Assembly: GCF_022919175.1 (NCBI RefSeq)
Contig: NZ_CP095043.1
Span: forward strand, 434,001 to 498,000
Direction of reading: 5' to 3'
DNA length: 64,000 nucleotides
Source: Leucobacter rhizosphaerae
GTDB taxonomy: Bacteria > Actinomycetota > Actinomycetes > Actinomycetales > Microbacteriaceae
Shown here: one piece after another, positions 47,148 to 60,058 of the stretch
Layout of the letters: every line of letters starts with the position of its first letter
Position numbering within the stretch: position 1 is the stretch's first letter
Notes under the pieces: model-generated
The model's database searches: none
The model's input: only the letters and a program-made list of their open reading frames with translations
What the model was told of the DNA's origin: nothing
Made by a program: the position numbers and the translations under genes

Positions 47148-49175
47148 ATGACCGACCACGCTCGTGACGCAGCCGCCGGGCCCCACGGGTTCGGAGGCGA
47201 CCTTCGCGCGCAGCTCGAGGCCGCCGGCGCGATCGTGGGAACGCCGATCCTCGTCACCGACGGCGCCGACTGGGAACTCACCCCGCGCGGTCTGCGTGTG
47301 GGCCTCGGCCATTTCACCGCGCTCGGGCACAGCGACGCGGAAGCCGTCGCGCTGTCGCTCCTCGAAGTCTGGCAGCACGTGCGATTCCCGCGCGTCTCCC
47401 CGGAGCGCGATCGGCGTCGGGCCGCGCTCTCGACCGGACGACCCGAGCTCGCGCCGCTCCTCGAGACCGTCACCCGGCTGCAGGCGGCAGCGGAGCTTCT
47501 GACGGTCGTTCCCGCGGCGCAGGATCCGCTCGCGGCTGCGGCCTCCCGCTCGCTCCCGGCGACCCTGCTCGAGTGGCCACGCCACCTGCAGTGGATCGGG
47601 ATCCTCCTGCACATCGGCCTGCTGCGCCGCGTCGACGGGGACCCGGGCACGGCGCTCGACGGGGTCGTTGACCCGGCCGTCGCCGAGGAGTGGCGGCAGC
47701 TGCAGCGGCGCGGGGGCACGGGGCCGGACCCGGTGCGCAGGGTGACCGCGCCGGATCCTACACGGTCGGGGCTCCTGCGGTGGGAACGCGCCGTCGCGCT
47801 GCTCCTGCCCGCGTTCGAACGCCTGCGCGCCCAGGATGTCGCCGAGCGGGGGCTCGGGGTGGGCGACCGGGCGCACCGGGCGGACGACGGGTCCAGCGAT
47901 CCGGCGCCCGACGACCTCGCTGGCACCGGCCCCGGTGGCGATCCGGACGCCGCGGAGAGCGACGCCTACAGCCCCACCGAGGACGCGTCCGAGACGGACG
48001 CAGCCGCGACACCCCCGGATCCCGCTGCGGACCGGGCCCGGGCCGGGGACGGCGCCGAGCACGCGGAGGGCGCAGACCTCTTCGCGGCTGAGCAGGCCGG
48101 GTTCGTCCGTGCGTTCCTGTCCACCCCCATGCCGGCAGCGGGCGCGCTGGTGCTCGACGCCGGTGACCTGCCCCAGGATGCGCGAGCGACGGGCGATTCC
48201 GCGGCGAGCGATCGCGCGGGCGGCGCGGGCGCGGGCGGCGCGGGCGCGGGCACGCGGGCGGGTGCGGGCGCTGCTCTCGATTACCGACGACGCGCCGAGG
48301 AGCTGAGCGACGCGATCGGCCGCATGCGCGAGGTGTGGTCGCGCGTGATCGCGGAGCGGGTCGCCGAGCGCCGGGTCCCCGGCCGACGCGCTCGTGACGA
48401 GGGGGATACGTTGCGGCTCGAGTCCCTCGCCTCCGCCGTTGCGGACGCGATCGCGGGGGTGCCGCGCCCGAGTGCGTTCGTGCAGCGCGAATCACGGGCG
48501 CGGCGCACCCGCCGGGCCGGGAGCACCGATTACGTGCTGCTCGTCGACCGATCGGCGTCGATGCAGGGGCCGGTCGCCGAAGCTGCCGCGGACGCGGCGC
48601 TCATCATGGTGGAGGCCCTCGCCGGTGCCGAGCGGGACATCCGTCACGCCGAGGATCGGCACGGCGTCGACCTCGAGCTCTCGATCCGCACGGCACTCAT
48701 CGTGTTCGACGCGCAGGCGCTGATCGTGAAGCCGCTGTCACGGGGCCTCGACGACGACGTTCGCCAGCACCTCGTGCACGCGATACGATCCCCGCGCGGG
48801 TCCACCAACGACGGCGCCGCGCTCGGAGCAGCGGCCCGGCAGCTCGGCCTGGGTACTGGGGCGGGTGACGAGGCGAATGCGAGCCCACGCGATGGTCTTG
48901 AGCGACGCCGACTCGTGATCTTCGTCGGCGACGGCGGGTCGAACGACCCGGTCGCCGCAGCCCGCGAGCTCCGTCGCTTGCACGAGGCCGGGGTGGAGGT
49001 CATCGGTGTGGGGATCGGTAGCGACGAGGTCGTGGAGCGGTTCGCACCCACGAGTCGCAGGGTCGACGATCCTCGCCGCCTGCCCGAGGTGCTCCGCGAG
49101 ATCGTGGCAGAGGACGTCGCGGAGCGCCGCTCTCCTCGGATACCGTTGCAGCATGAGCCCCACGACCGCGTCTGA
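47148..49175 (+). CDS. VWA-domain protein, partner of the MoxR-type ATPase
   Basis: 675 aa from ATG 47148 (GTG 47142 is an alternative). N-terminal ~230 residues helical; ~230-385 is a low-complexity Asp/Ala/Gly linker with Gly-Ala repeats; ~385-470 helical. The C-terminal VWA domain has an intact MIDAS: DRSAS (~466-470), Thr in GSTNDGAAL and Asp in FVGDGGSND (~592). The layout recalls ViaA, CbbO and NorD, which work with RavA, CbbQ and NorQ. Divergent from the ATPase; its 3' end overlaps the next gene by 23 bp. Confidence 0.83.
   Translation: MTDHARDAAAGPHGFGGDLRAQLEAAGAIVGTPILVTDGADWELTPRGLRVGLGHFTALGHSDAEAVALSLLEVWQHVRFPRVSPERDRRRAALSTGRPELAPLLETVTRLQAAAELLTVVPAAQDPLAAAASRSLPATLLEWPRHLQWIGILLHIGLLRRVDGDPGTALDGVVDPAVAEEWRQLQRRGGTGPDPVRRVTAPDPTRSGLLRWERAVALLLPAFERLRAQDVAERGLGVGDRAHRADDGSSDPAPDDLAGTGPGGDPDAAESDAYSPTEDASETDAAATPPDPAADRARAGDGAEHAEGADLFAAEQAGFVRAFLSTPMPAAGALVLDAGDLPQDARATGDSAASDRAGGAGAGGAGAGTRAGAGAALDYRRRAEELSDAIGRMREVWSRVIAERVAERRVPGRRARDEGDTLRLESLASAVADAIAGVPRPSAFVQRESRARRTRRAGSTDYVLLVDRSASMQGPVAEAAADAALIMVEALAGAERDIRHAEDRHGVDLELSIRTALIVFDAQALIVKPLSRGLDDDVRQHLVHAIRSPRGSTNDGAALGAAARQLGLGTGAGDEANASPRDGLERRRLVIFVGDGGSNDPVAAARELRRLHEAGVEVIGVGIGSDEVVERFAPTSRRVDDPRRLPEVLREIVAEDVAERRSPRIPLQHEPHDRV
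49141..49146 (+). promoter_or_regulatory. Possible internal -10 for the unknown gene at 49153
   Basis: TACCGT ends 6 nt before ATG 49153, inside the VWA coding region. Weak evidence by itself; it fits the spacing rule seen at other genes in this window. Confidence 0.3.
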
Positions 49176-50067
49176 ACGTCTGCGACTGATCCGGTCGTTG
49201 TTCCCCAGTCTTGCGGCCGAGCTCGACGGTGCGTATGAGCGGTTCGGCACCGACGGGGGCGAGCTCGCCTCCGCGCGGGATCTCGACGCCTGGCTCGATG
49301 GTGAGGCGGCTCGGTTGCGCTCGGACACCCTCGCCCACGCGCTGTTCCCCGGCGCGTCAGCCGACGCCGCGCAGCGCCTCGGGCGTGCGTTCGGCCTCGC
49401 CCGCGCGGCCGCTGACCTCCTGGGAACCGAGGTGCCCGAACCCGAGACGTTCGCAGCGGCCGGGGTGCACTTCTCCCGACTCGGCGAGCACCTCGACGCG
49501 GATCCCACCCTGCTCGCGGTGCCGGCACCCTACGGATTCGGTGCGGAGCCGTGGCGAGCGGCCTTCCGCCTCGCCGCCGCGCGGCACCCCGAGGGACTCT
49601 CCGTCTCGGATGCGCACCCGGACCCGCTGCTGCTGTCGACTGAGGCGACGGAGGAGTTTGCCCGACTGGACGCCCCGCCCGACGCAACGCTCGCCGTGGT
49701 GCGCTCGGACCGCATGTTGTCAGTCGGCGTGTCCTCGGACGGCGTCTCGTCGGACGGTGCCGGATCCCGTGTCCAGTGGACCCTGCGCCTCGTGCCGGGC
49801 GCCGACAAGCCGTCGGTGCTCGGTCTGGGCCACACCCACGGTCCGCACGTCTCGCTCCCGGAGATCCTGATGCTGCAGCTGATGCGGACCGAGGCGGGGG
49901 AGTCGCCGATCGATGCGTCGAGCTTCACGTGGCTCGCCGGGACGCTCGCCGACGGTCGCCTGGCGGCGCGGCACGTCTTCGACGAGCGGGAGGGTGTGAT
50001 CCGGATCAGCTGCCGCGAGGTCGGCAATCAGGGGCCGCACCTCGGGGCGCGGCCGCCGATCGCGTAG
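49153..50067 (+). CDS. Unrecognised protein of the ATPase/VWA module
   Basis: 304 aa. I do not recognise a family. Soluble and acidic, no signal or membrane helix. N-terminal half helical (ERLRLIRSLFPSLAAELDGAYERF, then FGLARAAADLLG). The C-terminal half is beta-rich with VLGLGHTHGPHVSLPEILML (~228-247) and RISCREVGNQGPHLGARPPIA at the end. The histidine-rich GHTHGPH could bind metal (inference). It overlaps the VWA gene by 23 bp in another frame, so the two are almost certainly co-expressed; it may be the client or adaptor of the ATPase/VWA pair. Confidence 0.7.
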   Translation: MSPTTASERLRLIRSLFPSLAAELDGAYERFGTDGGELASARDLDAWLDGEAARLRSDTLAHALFPGASADAAQRLGRAFGLARAAADLLGTEVPEPETFAAAGVHFSRLGEHLDADPTLLAVPAPYGFGAEPWRAAFRLAAARHPEGLSVSDAHPDPLLLSTEATEEFARLDAPPDATLAVVRSDRMLSVGVSSDGVSSDGAGSRVQWTLRLVPGADKPSVLGLGHTHGPHVSLPEILMLQLMRTEAGESPIDASSFTWLAGTLADGRLAARHVFDEREGVIRISCREVGNQGPHLGARPPIA

Positions 50068-50100
50068 AAGCGTGCATCACGGGCGTCAGGGTGCGCTTGC

Positions 50101-50122
50101 CATTCATTCACTCATTCATTCG
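50101..50122. repeat. Tetranucleotide microsatellite (ATTC-type)
   Basis: CATTCATTCACTCATTCATT followed by CG: about five and a half ATTC units with one interruption, unusually AT-rich for this chromosome, lying between the unknown gene and palindrome copy B. Confidence 0.6.
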
Positions 50123-50128
50123 TTGGAG

Positions 50129-50190
50129 CAGAGATCTGCACTCCGGCTGAGAGAATCCGCGAATCCGGTCAGCAGGAGTGCGGATCTCTG
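50129..50190. repeat. Dispersed palindromic element, family 1, copy B
   Basis: Arms of 22 bp (50129-50150 and 50169-50190) pair with two mismatches around an 18-nt spacer. The right arm, from position 1, reads TCAGCAGGAGTGCGGATCTC then TG. Matches copy A (3351-3408) in both arms and in spacer length; the spacer sequences differ. Lies between convergent genes. Confidence 0.8.
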
Positions 50191-50264
50191 CACGAACACG
50201 CGCGCGACCCCGGTCGCCAACCGAGCGATGCCCCGGTGTTCGGCGACTGCCCGGTGTTCGGCGC

Positions 50265-50828
50265 CTACCAGGTGCTCGGTGCCGCGTCCCGGGTCGACGG
50301 CAGCCGGGTCGCGCGGCCCCAGGCCAGGATCTCCTCGGGCACCCCGAGCTCGTCGACGTTGGCGCCCGACTTCTCGATGATCTCGCCGACGGGCACGACG
50401 CCGCCGCCCCGGCGCAGGATACGCGCCCGCACGACGGCGCGCGCGTAGACCTCGGGGCGGCGATCCGAGCCCGGACGCACGAACCGCTGCTCCATGTACA
50501 CGGCCTGGTCGTCGAAGCCGAGGATCCGGGACTCGATCCAGAAGCGCATCCACGGGTTCAGCGACTTCCGGTACGAGATCGTCTGCCCGACCACCACCGG
50601 GTACCAGCCCTCCCGCGAGAAGAGCGCCATCACGCCATTGCGCTGGATCAGATCGAACCGCGCGACGTCCATGATCGAGAGGTACTTGCCGTTGTTCATG
50701 TGGCGGAGGAGATCGAGGTCGGTCGGCCAGACCCGGAAGCGCGAGCGCGCCACATCGGTGAAGGTGAGCTTCGACCCGCGACGGCCGACGAACCACATGT
50801 GCCAGAGGGTGCGGAAGAGCATATGCAT
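50265..50828 (-). CDS. Hotdog-fold acyl-CoA thioesterase (THEM6-like)
   Basis: 187 aa from ATG 50828. MLFRTLWHMWFVGRRGSKL, then WPTDLDLLRHMNNGKYLSIMD (the conserved Asp and hotdog helix), SYRKSLNPWMRFWIES and a beta-rich C-terminus with VVRARILRRGGGVVPV, as in the THEM6 branch of 4HBT thioesterases. Substrate unknown. TAGGCT lies 7 nt before the start. Convergent with the unknown gene, and so at the edge of the insert between aroB and efp. Confidence 0.8.
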   Translation of the reverse strand: MHMLFRTLWHMWFVGRRGSKLTFTDVARSRFRVWPTDLDLLRHMNNGKYLSIMDVARFDLIQRNGVMALFSREGWYPVVVGQTISYRKSLNPWMRFWIESRILGFDDQAVYMEQRFVRPGSDRRPEVYARAVVRARILRRGGGVVPVGEIIEKSGANVDELGVPEEILAWGRATRLPSTRDAAPSTW

Positions 50829-50835
50829 GCCAGGC

Positions 50836-50841
50836 AGCCTA
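50836..50841 (-). promoter_or_regulatory. -10 box of the thioesterase gene, leaderless spacing
   Basis: TAGGCT on the minus strand, 7 nt before ATG 50828. Confidence 0.45.
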
Positions 50842-50915
50842 GGGTTCGCTCGCGCGCAGTGCGTCCCGATTGTGGCGACCCGGCACAATCAGAGCGATCC
50901 CGCGGCCGGGGACTG

Positions 50916-50921
50916 TAGAAT
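50916..50921 (+). promoter_or_regulatory. Candidate -10 of efp
   Basis: TAGAAT in the context TGTAGAAT. Predicts a ~57-nt leader with GGAGA ahead of the efp ATG. Confidence 0.5.
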
Positions 50922-50984
50922 AACGTGGCGCACTTCCTGCGATCGAACCTGAAGTCCTGAGTACAGAACCCGGAGAACCCCTGC

Positions 50985-51548
50985 ATGGCATCCTCGAATG
51001 ACATCAAGAACGGCACCGTCATCAAAGAGAGCGGTCAGCTCTGGAGCGTGATCGAGTTCCAGCATGTCAAGCCGGGCAAGGGCGGCGCCTTCGTGCGTAC
51101 CAAGCAGAAGAACGTCGTGTCGGGCAAGATCATCGACAAGACCTACAACGCCGGCGCGAAGATCGAGACCGCGAACGTGGATCGCCGCGATTTCCAGTAC
51201 CTGTACCAGGACGGCGCCGACTTCGTCTTCATGGATCAGACCGACTACGACCAGATCACGGTCTCCGGCACCGTGGTGGGCGACGCCGCGAAGTACATGC
51301 TCGAGAGCCTGCAGGTGCAGATCGCCCTGCACGAGGGCGAGCCGCTGTACCTGGAGCTCCCCGCGTCCGTCGTGCTCGAGGTCACCTACACCGAGCCCGG
51401 CCTGCAGGGCGACCGCTCGACCGGCGGCACCAAGCCCGCGACGGTCGAGACCGGCGCCGAGATCCAGGTCCCGCTGTTCCTCGAGACCGGCACCCGCGTC
51501 AAGGTGGACACCCGCACGGGCGACTACCTCGGCCGCGTCAACGACTAG
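50985..51548 (+). CDS. efp: Elongation factor P
   Basis: 187 aa, three OB-like domains. The domain I tip is KPGKGGAF with the modifiable Lys position at ~32. The C-terminus [22 protein letters not shown] is typical. Rescues ribosomes stalled at polyproline. nusB follows 8 bp downstream. In related genomes efp normally lies soon after aroB; here ~5.4 kb intervenes. Confidence 0.97.
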   Translation: MASSNDIKNGTVIKESGQLWSVIEFQHVKPGKGGAFVRTKQKNVVSGKIIDKTYNAGAKIETANVDRRDFQYLYQDGADFVFMDQTDYDQITVSGTVVGDAAKYMLESLQVQIALHEGEPLYLELPASVVLEVTYTEPGLQGDRSTGGTKPATVETGAEIQVPLFLETGTRVKVDTRTGDYLGRVND

Positions 51549-51556
51549 TCCGCGGA

Positions 51557-51973
51557 GTGTCAGCACGCACCAAGGCCCGGAAGCGGGCCCTCGACCTGCT
51601 CTTCCAGGCCGATGTCCGAGGCGAGTCGATCACGACCGTCGTGAACGCCGAGGCGAAGCGGGCGGCAGCGGAGCCCGACCGCGCCGCCTCCTGGCTGTAC
51701 GCCCGCGAGATCGTCGACGGGGTCACGGATCACCGGGACGAGATCGACGAACTGATCTCGAGCTACGCTCAGGCGTGGACGCTCGAGCGCATGCCCCATA
51801 TCGATCGGGCGCTCCTGCGGCTCGCCGCCTGGGAGATCCTGCACAACCCGGAGGTCCCGGCGGCCGTGGCCATCGACGAGGCGGTGGAACTCGCGAAGGA
51901 GTACTCGACCGACGACTCGGGGCGGTTCGTCAACGGTGTGCTCGGCCGCATCGCGGAGCACGCTCAGGCCTAG
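51557..51973 (+). CDS. nusB: Transcription antitermination factor NusB
   Basis: 138 aa, all helical. SARTKARKRALDLLFQADVRG at the N-terminus; RMPHIDRALLRLAAWEIL and AVAIDEAVELAKEYSTDDSGRFVNGVLG are NusB signatures. With NusE/S10 it promotes rRNA operon antitermination. GTG start, same unit as efp. Confidence 0.96.
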   Translation: MSARTKARKRALDLLFQADVRGESITTVVNAEAKRAAAEPDRAASWLYAREIVDGVTDHRDEIDELISSYAQAWTLERMPHIDRALLRLAAWEILHNPEVPAAVAIDEAVELAKEYSTDDSGRFVNGVLGRIAEHAQA

Positions 51974-52016
51974 CCGGGCGGGCCGGCCGCCGCACGCGGG
52001 ACCCCCGTCCGTGCGG

Positions 52017-52022
52017 TAGGCT
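52017..52022 (+). promoter_or_regulatory. Candidate -10 of the pyr operon
   Basis: TAGGCT; start expected near 52029, giving a leader of ~56 nt that contains the PyrR-binding hairpin. Confidence 0.55.
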
Positions 52023-52046
52023 GGCGGAGTACTAGCTTTTCTTTAA

Positions 52047-52068
52047 CTTCCGTCCCGTGAGGCGGAGA
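52047..52068 (+). promoter_or_regulatory. PyrR-binding RNA hairpin in the pyr leader
   Basis: The loop UCCCGUGAGG (52053-52062), then C, fits the PyrR-binding consensus UCCNGNGAGGY. It is closed by UUCCG/CGGAG flanks (52048-52052 with 52063-52067). GGGAGG (52070-52075), the pyrR ribosome binding site, starts 2 nt after the hairpin. No terminator is visible before pyrR, so PyrR-UMP more likely blocks translation, as described in mycobacteria, than causes attenuation. Confidence 0.75.
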
Positions 52069-52084
52069 AGGGAGGCTCGGAAAG

Positions 52085-52612
52085 ATGGACACGCGGACCG
52101 TGCTCGAAGGAGCCGAGATCTCGCGGGCACTGACCCGAATCTCGCACGAAATCATCGAGGCCAATAAGGGCGTCGACGGCCTGGTACTGGTCGGGATCCC
52201 GACCCGGGGCAGCCACCTCGCTCGGCGGATCGCCGACATCATCTCGCGCATCGAGCAGGCGGAGGTGCCCGTGGGCAGCCTCGACGTCACGATGTATCGC
52301 GACGACCTCGCGCAGCACCCCACGCGTGCACCGCGGCCGACGGAGATGCCGGTCTCCGGCATCGACGGCGCCACGGTCGTGCTCGTCGACGACGTGCTCT
52401 ACTCGGGCCGCACCGTGCGCGCCGCGCTCGACGCGCTCAACGACCACGGCCGACCCACCGTGGTCCGGCTCGCGGCGCTCATCGACCGCGGGCACCGGGA
52501 ACTGCCCATTCGCGCCGACTACATCGGCAAGAACCTGCCGAGCGCGAAGCACGAGCGGATCTCGGTCCGGCTGTCGGAGATCGACGGCGAAGACGCGGTG
52601 ACGATCTCATGA
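52085..52612 (+). CDS. pyrR: PyrR, pyr operon RNA-binding regulator / uracil phosphoribosyltransferase
   Basis: 175 aa. PRPP-binding loop [21 protein letters not shown] (~100-120), N-terminal [18 protein letters not shown], and [11 protein letters not shown]. Binds pyr leader RNA when UMP is high. Its target hairpin lies in its own leader. Overlaps pyrB by 4 bp. Confidence 0.96.
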   Translation: MDTRTVLEGAEISRALTRISHEIIEANKGVDGLVLVGIPTRGSHLARRIADIISRIEQAEVPVGSLDVTMYRDDLAQHPTRAPRPTEMPVSGIDGATVVLVDDVLYSGRTVRAALDALNDHGRPTVVRLAALIDRGHRELPIRADYIGKNLPSAKHERISVRLSEIDGEDAVTIS

Positions 52613-53565
52613 GGCACCTGCTCGACACGCGCACCCTGTCGCGCGACGACGCGATCCTCGTGCTGGACACGGCCGAGGACATGGCCGCCACGCAGCAGCG
52701 CGAGGTCAAGAAGCTCCCGACGCTCCGCGGCAAGACGGTCGTGAACCTCTTCTACGAGGACTCGACCCGCACGCGGATCTCGTTCGAGGCGGCCGCGAAG
52801 CGCCTCTCCGCCGACGTCATCAACTTCAGTGCCAAGGGCTCGTCGGTGTCGAAGGGCGAGTCGCTGAAGGACACCGCGCAGACTCTGCAGGCGATCGGCG
52901 CCGACGGGGTCGTGATCCGGCACCCTGCATCCGGTGCTCCGGCGCGCCTCGCCTCGAGTGGCTGGATCGACGCCGGTGTCCTCAACGCGGGCGACGGCAC
53001 GCACGAACACCCCACCCAGGCCTTGCTCGACGCCTTCACGATGCGGCGACGACTCTTCGGCGCCGACAGCCGCGGTCGGGATCTCGACGGGGTCTCCGTC
53101 GTGATCGTGGGCGATATCGCCCACTCGCGCGTCGCCCGGTCCAACCTGTGGTTGCTCAACGTGCTCGGCGCGCGAGTCAGCTTCGTCGCGCCCGAGACCC
53201 TGCTGCCCTACGGCACGCGCGACTGGCCCGTGACGATCCACCACTCGCTCGACGACGCGATCCGGCTCGAGGCCCCCGACGTCGTCATGATGCTCCGCAT
53301 CCAGAGCGAGCGCATGCACGCCGCGTTCTTCCCGAACGAGCGCGAGTACGCGCGCAACTGGGGGCTCGACGACCGCCGGGTCGGCGGACTCGCCGACCGC
53401 GCCATCATCATGCACCCCGGACCGATGAACCGAGGCCTCGAGATCTCGTCCGGCGCGGCGGACTCGCCCCGCTCGACCGTGCTCGAGCAGGTCGCGAACG
53501 GCGTCTCCGTACGCATGGCCGCTCTGTACCTACTGCTGTCCGGCGAACGAGGAGAGTCCGCATGA
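52609..53565 (+). CDS. pyrB: Aspartate carbamoyltransferase catalytic subunit
   Basis: 318 aa. Carbamoyl phosphate site [12 protein letters not shown], the mobile-loop region [43 protein letters not shown] and [11 protein letters not shown]. Condenses carbamoyl phosphate and aspartate. No pyrI regulatory subunit nearby, as expected for Gram-positives. ATGA overlaps with pyrR and pyrC. Confidence 0.97.
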   Translation: MRHLLDTRTLSRDDAILVLDTAEDMAATQQREVKKLPTLRGKTVVNLFYEDSTRTRISFEAAAKRLSADVINFSAKGSSVSKGESLKDTAQTLQAIGADGVVIRHPASGAPARLASSGWIDAGVLNAGDGTHEHPTQALLDAFTMRRRLFGADSRGRDLDGVSVVIVGDIAHSRVARSNLWLLNVLGARVSFVAPETLLPYGTRDWPVTIHHSLDDAIRLEAPDVVMMLRIQSERMHAAFFPNEREYARNWGLDDRRVGGLADRAIIMHPGPMNRGLEISSGAADSPRSTVLEQVANGVSVRMAALYLLLSGERGESA

Positions 53566-54989
53566 GCCACGAGACCATCACCGACGCGACCCGCCCGGCG
53601 GGCCTGCTGCTCCGCGGGGTGCGCGTGGCGGCGGACCTCACCGAGCGCGGCGCCGATCACCGCAGCGCCGACACGATCGATCTGCGCGTCGCCGATGGTC
53701 GCATCGTCGAGCGCGGCACCGATCTGGCGCCGCAAGAGGGCGAGCGGATCATCGAGGCCGACGGCCTCGTCGCGATGACGGGCCTCGTCGATCTCCACAC
53801 GCACCTGCGCGAGCCGGGCGGGGAGCAGTCCGAGACCGTGCTGACGGGCACCCGCGCCGCCGCAGCCGGCGGATTCACGAGTGTGTTCGCGATGGCCAAC
53901 ACCATGCCCGTCGCCGACACCGCCGGGGTCGTCGAGCAGGTGCAGGCGCTGGGCGATGCCGCGGGCTACGCGAGCGTGCGCCCGATCGGCGCGGTGACCG
54001 AGGATCTCGCGGGGGAGCGCCTGAGCGAGATCGGCGCCATGGCGCAGTCCCGGGCGCAGGTGCGCGTCTTCTCCGACGACGGCAAGTGCGTGCACGACCC
54101 GATGCTCATGCGGCGTGCCCTCGAGTACGTGAAGACGTTCGACGGGGTCATCGCGCAGCACGCGCAGGATCCGCGGCTCACCGAGGGTGCGCAAATGAAC
54201 GAGGGCGCGCTGTCGAGCGAGCTCGGCTTGAAGGGCTGGCCGGCGGTGGCCGAGGAGTCGATCATCGCCCGCGACGTGCTGCTCGCCGAGCACGTGGGCG
54301 CCAGGCTCCACATCTGCCACCTCTCGACAGCCGGTTCGGTCGAGGTCATCCGGTGGGCGAAGGCTCGCGGCGTGCTGGTCACGGCCGAGGTCACCCCGCA
54401 CCACCTGATCCTCACCGAGGAGCTCGTGCGGAGCTACGACGCGCGCTACAAGGTGAATCCGCCGCTCCGTCGCGACGCCGACGTGCGGGCGCTCCGCCAG
54501 GCCGTCGCCGACGGACTCATCGACATCGTCGCGACCGACCACGCACCGCACCCGGTGGAGGCGAAGGAGTGCGAGTGGGACGCCGCCGCCTTCGGTATGG
54601 TCGGCCTCGAATCGGCACTCCCGATCGCGCTGCTCACCCTGGTCCACGAGGGGCACGCGAGCTGGGCGGAGCTCGAGACGCTGCTCTCGCAGCGGCCAGC
54701 GACGATCGGCGGGCTCGACACGCACCCCGCCGCGCTCGAGGCCGGCGAGATCGCCGACATCGTGCTCGTCGATCCCAGTGGCTCGAGCACCTTCTCGGTG
54801 GACCACCTGCGTGGCATGAGCGTGAATTCGCCGTACCTCGGCATGGAGCTCCCGGGTCGGGTCGCCTACACGATCCGCCGCGGCGCCCTGACCCTCGATG
54901 ACGGAGTGCTCGTGGATCCGGAGACCGTCGCGGCCGCAGCGCGCGCCACGGCGGATCTCGGACGCCCCCAGGCGGAGGCCACCGCATGA
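53562..54989 (+). CDS. pyrC: Dihydroorotase
   Basis: 475 aa from ATG 53562, overlapping the pyrB stop by 4 bp. Metal site [10 protein letters not shown], further ligands in [10 protein letters not shown] and [24 protein letters not shown], and [13 protein letters not shown] with the catalytic Asp. Slightly longer than typical (~430) because of an N-terminal extension of ~25 residues. Confidence 0.96.
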   Translation: MSHETITDATRPAGLLLRGVRVAADLTERGADHRSADTIDLRVADGRIVERGTDLAPQEGERIIEADGLVAMTGLVDLHTHLREPGGEQSETVLTGTRAAAAGGFTSVFAMANTMPVADTAGVVEQVQALGDAAGYASVRPIGAVTEDLAGERLSEIGAMAQSRAQVRVFSDDGKCVHDPMLMRRALEYVKTFDGVIAQHAQDPRLTEGAQMNEGALSSELGLKGWPAVAEESIIARDVLLAEHVGARLHICHLSTAGSVEVIRWAKARGVLVTAEVTPHHLILTEELVRSYDARYKVNPPLRRDADVRALRQAVADGLIDIVATDHAPHPVEAKECEWDAAAFGMVGLESALPIALLTLVHEGHASWAELETLLSQRPATIGGLDTHPAALEAGEIADIVLVDPSGSSTFSVDHLRGMSVNSPYLGMELPGRVAYTIRRGALTLDDGVLVDPETVAAAARATADLGRPQAEATA

Positions 54990-55537
54990 GCCGGACCGGC
55001 TTCGCCATTCTGATGGCGGCGATCGTCGTGCTCGTGCTCGGGGGCATGTGGATCGCGTGGCGCGCTCGAGCCCGCCGTGACGGGGGCCTCGCGGGAGCTT
55101 CGCTGATGCCCACGGGTGAGATCGTCGCGGTGTTCCCGCGTGCCAGCTACGTCTCCACGACGCCCGTCGGCTCCCCGTTCGAGCGCATCGCGATCCCGGG
55201 CCTGCGCTACAAGGGATTCGCGGAGGTCACCGTGCGACGCGGCGGCGTGACCATCGCGGTGACGGGGGAGCCCCCCGTGCACCTCTCCGTCGACCAGCTC
55301 ACCGGCACCGCGACCGCGGGCGGCCGGATCGGCAAGGTCGTCGAGCAGGACGGCCTCTCGCTGCTGCAGTGGCGTCCCGAACCCCAGACCCCCGCCGCTG
55401 CGGGATCCGCACCGGCACCGCGAACGCTCGAGTCGAGCTTCCGGTTCGCCGCGCCCCCGGAGCAGCAAGCGTTCGCAGACGCGATCGCCACCATTGTGAC
55501 GACTGACCAGACCGACACCACCCAGGAGGATGCGTGA
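54986..55537 (+). CDS. PH-like domain membrane protein of the pyr operon
   Basis: 183 aa. One N-terminal transmembrane helix (~6-26, [20 protein letters not shown]), then a compact beta-rich domain ([34 protein letters not shown]), then a low-complexity tail. A protein of this type regularly sits between pyrC and carA in Actinobacteria; its role is not established. Overlaps pyrC and carA by 4 bp each, so it is translated as part of the operon. Confidence 0.82.
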   Translation: MSRTGFAILMAAIVVLVLGGMWIAWRARARRDGGLAGASLMPTGEIVAVFPRASYVSTTPVGSPFERIAIPGLRYKGFAEVTVRRGGVTIAVTGEPPVHLSVDQLTGTATAGGRIGKVVEQDGLSLLQWRPEPQTPAAAGSAPAPRTLESSFRFAAPPEQQAFADAIATIVTTDQTDTTQEDA

Positions 55538-56744
55538 CCACCACAACGACCGAAGTGACGGTACCCCCGACCACTGCCGTGCCCACGGGCGCCGCGGTGC
55601 TCGTGCTCGAGGACGGGTCCCGATACACCGGTCGCGCCTACGGGGCGACCGGGCAGACGCTGGGCGAGGTCGTCTTCTCGACCGGTATGACCGGGTACCA
55701 GGAGACGCTCACCGATCCCTCGTACGCCGGGCAGATCGTGCTCATGACGGCGCCGCACATCGGCAACACCGGAGCGAACGACACCGACATGGAGTCCCGC
55801 AAGATCTGGGTCGCCGGGTTCATCGTGCGCGATCCCGCGCGTCGCGTCTCCAACTTCCGGGCGGAGCGCTCGCTCGACGAGGACCTCGTCGCCGACGGCG
55901 TCGTGGGGATCAGCGGCGTCGACACCCGCGCGATCACCCGCCACATCCGCTCGGCCGGCGCCATGCGCGCGGGCGTCTTCTCCGGCGACGCGCTCGCGCT
56001 CTCCGAGGACGCGCAGCTCGCACTCGTGCAGGAGCAGCCCAGCATGGCCGGCAAGAACCTCTCCGCAGAGGTCACCACGGCCGAGCGCTACGACGTGCCA
56101 GCCTCGGGCGAGGTCTCGCGCATCGGCACGATCGCGGTGCTCGACCTCGGCATCAAGCGGGCGACGGTCCAGTACCTCTCGGAGCACGGTTTCGACGTCG
56201 TGGTGCTGCCCGCGACGACCACCGCCGACGAGGTGCGCGCCATCGCCCCCGACGCGCTCTTCTACTCGAACGGTCCCGGCGATCCCGCAGCCTCCGAGCA
56301 GCAGGTCGCGCTGCTGCAGGAGATGCTCCGAGACGGTGTGCCGTACTTCGGGATCTGCTTCGGCAACCAGCTGCTCGGGCGGGCGCTCGGCTTCGGCACC
56401 TACAAGCTGCCCTTCGGCCACCGCGGGATCAACCAGCCGGTGCTCGACAAGCGCACCGGACGGGTCGAGATCACCGCCCAGAACCACGGCTTCGCCGTCG
56501 ACGCCCCGATCGAGGGCGAGCTCGACTCGCCGGCCGGCTTCGGGCGGGTGCAGGTCAGCCACTACAGCCTGAACGACCAGGTGGTGGAGGGGCTCGAGTG
56601 CCTCGACATCCCCGCGTTCTCGGTGCAGTACCACCCCGAGGCGGCGGCCGGGCCGCACGACGCCTTCTACTTGTTCAACCGATTCCGTGAGCTGGTTCAG
56701 CACCGCTCCTCCCGCACCACCGGCGGGAACGAGGAGACCCACTA

Positions 56745-56745
<1 letters not shown>
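55534..56745 (+). CDS. carA: Carbamoyl-phosphate synthase small (glutaminase) subunit
   Basis: 403 aa. N-terminal CPSase domain ([36 protein letters not shown]), then class I glutaminase with nucleophile Cys in [16 protein letters not shown] and His/Glu in [14 protein letters not shown]. Makes ammonia from glutamine for CarB. Last base shared with the carB start. Confidence 0.97.
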
Positions 56746-60056
<3,311 letters not shown>

Positions 60057-60058
60057 CC

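Noticed and set aside
45447..50841. Prophage or integrative element between aroB and efp
   Set aside because: No integrase, transposase, tRNA target or att-like flanking repeats. The 94-bp repeat occurs only on the left side.
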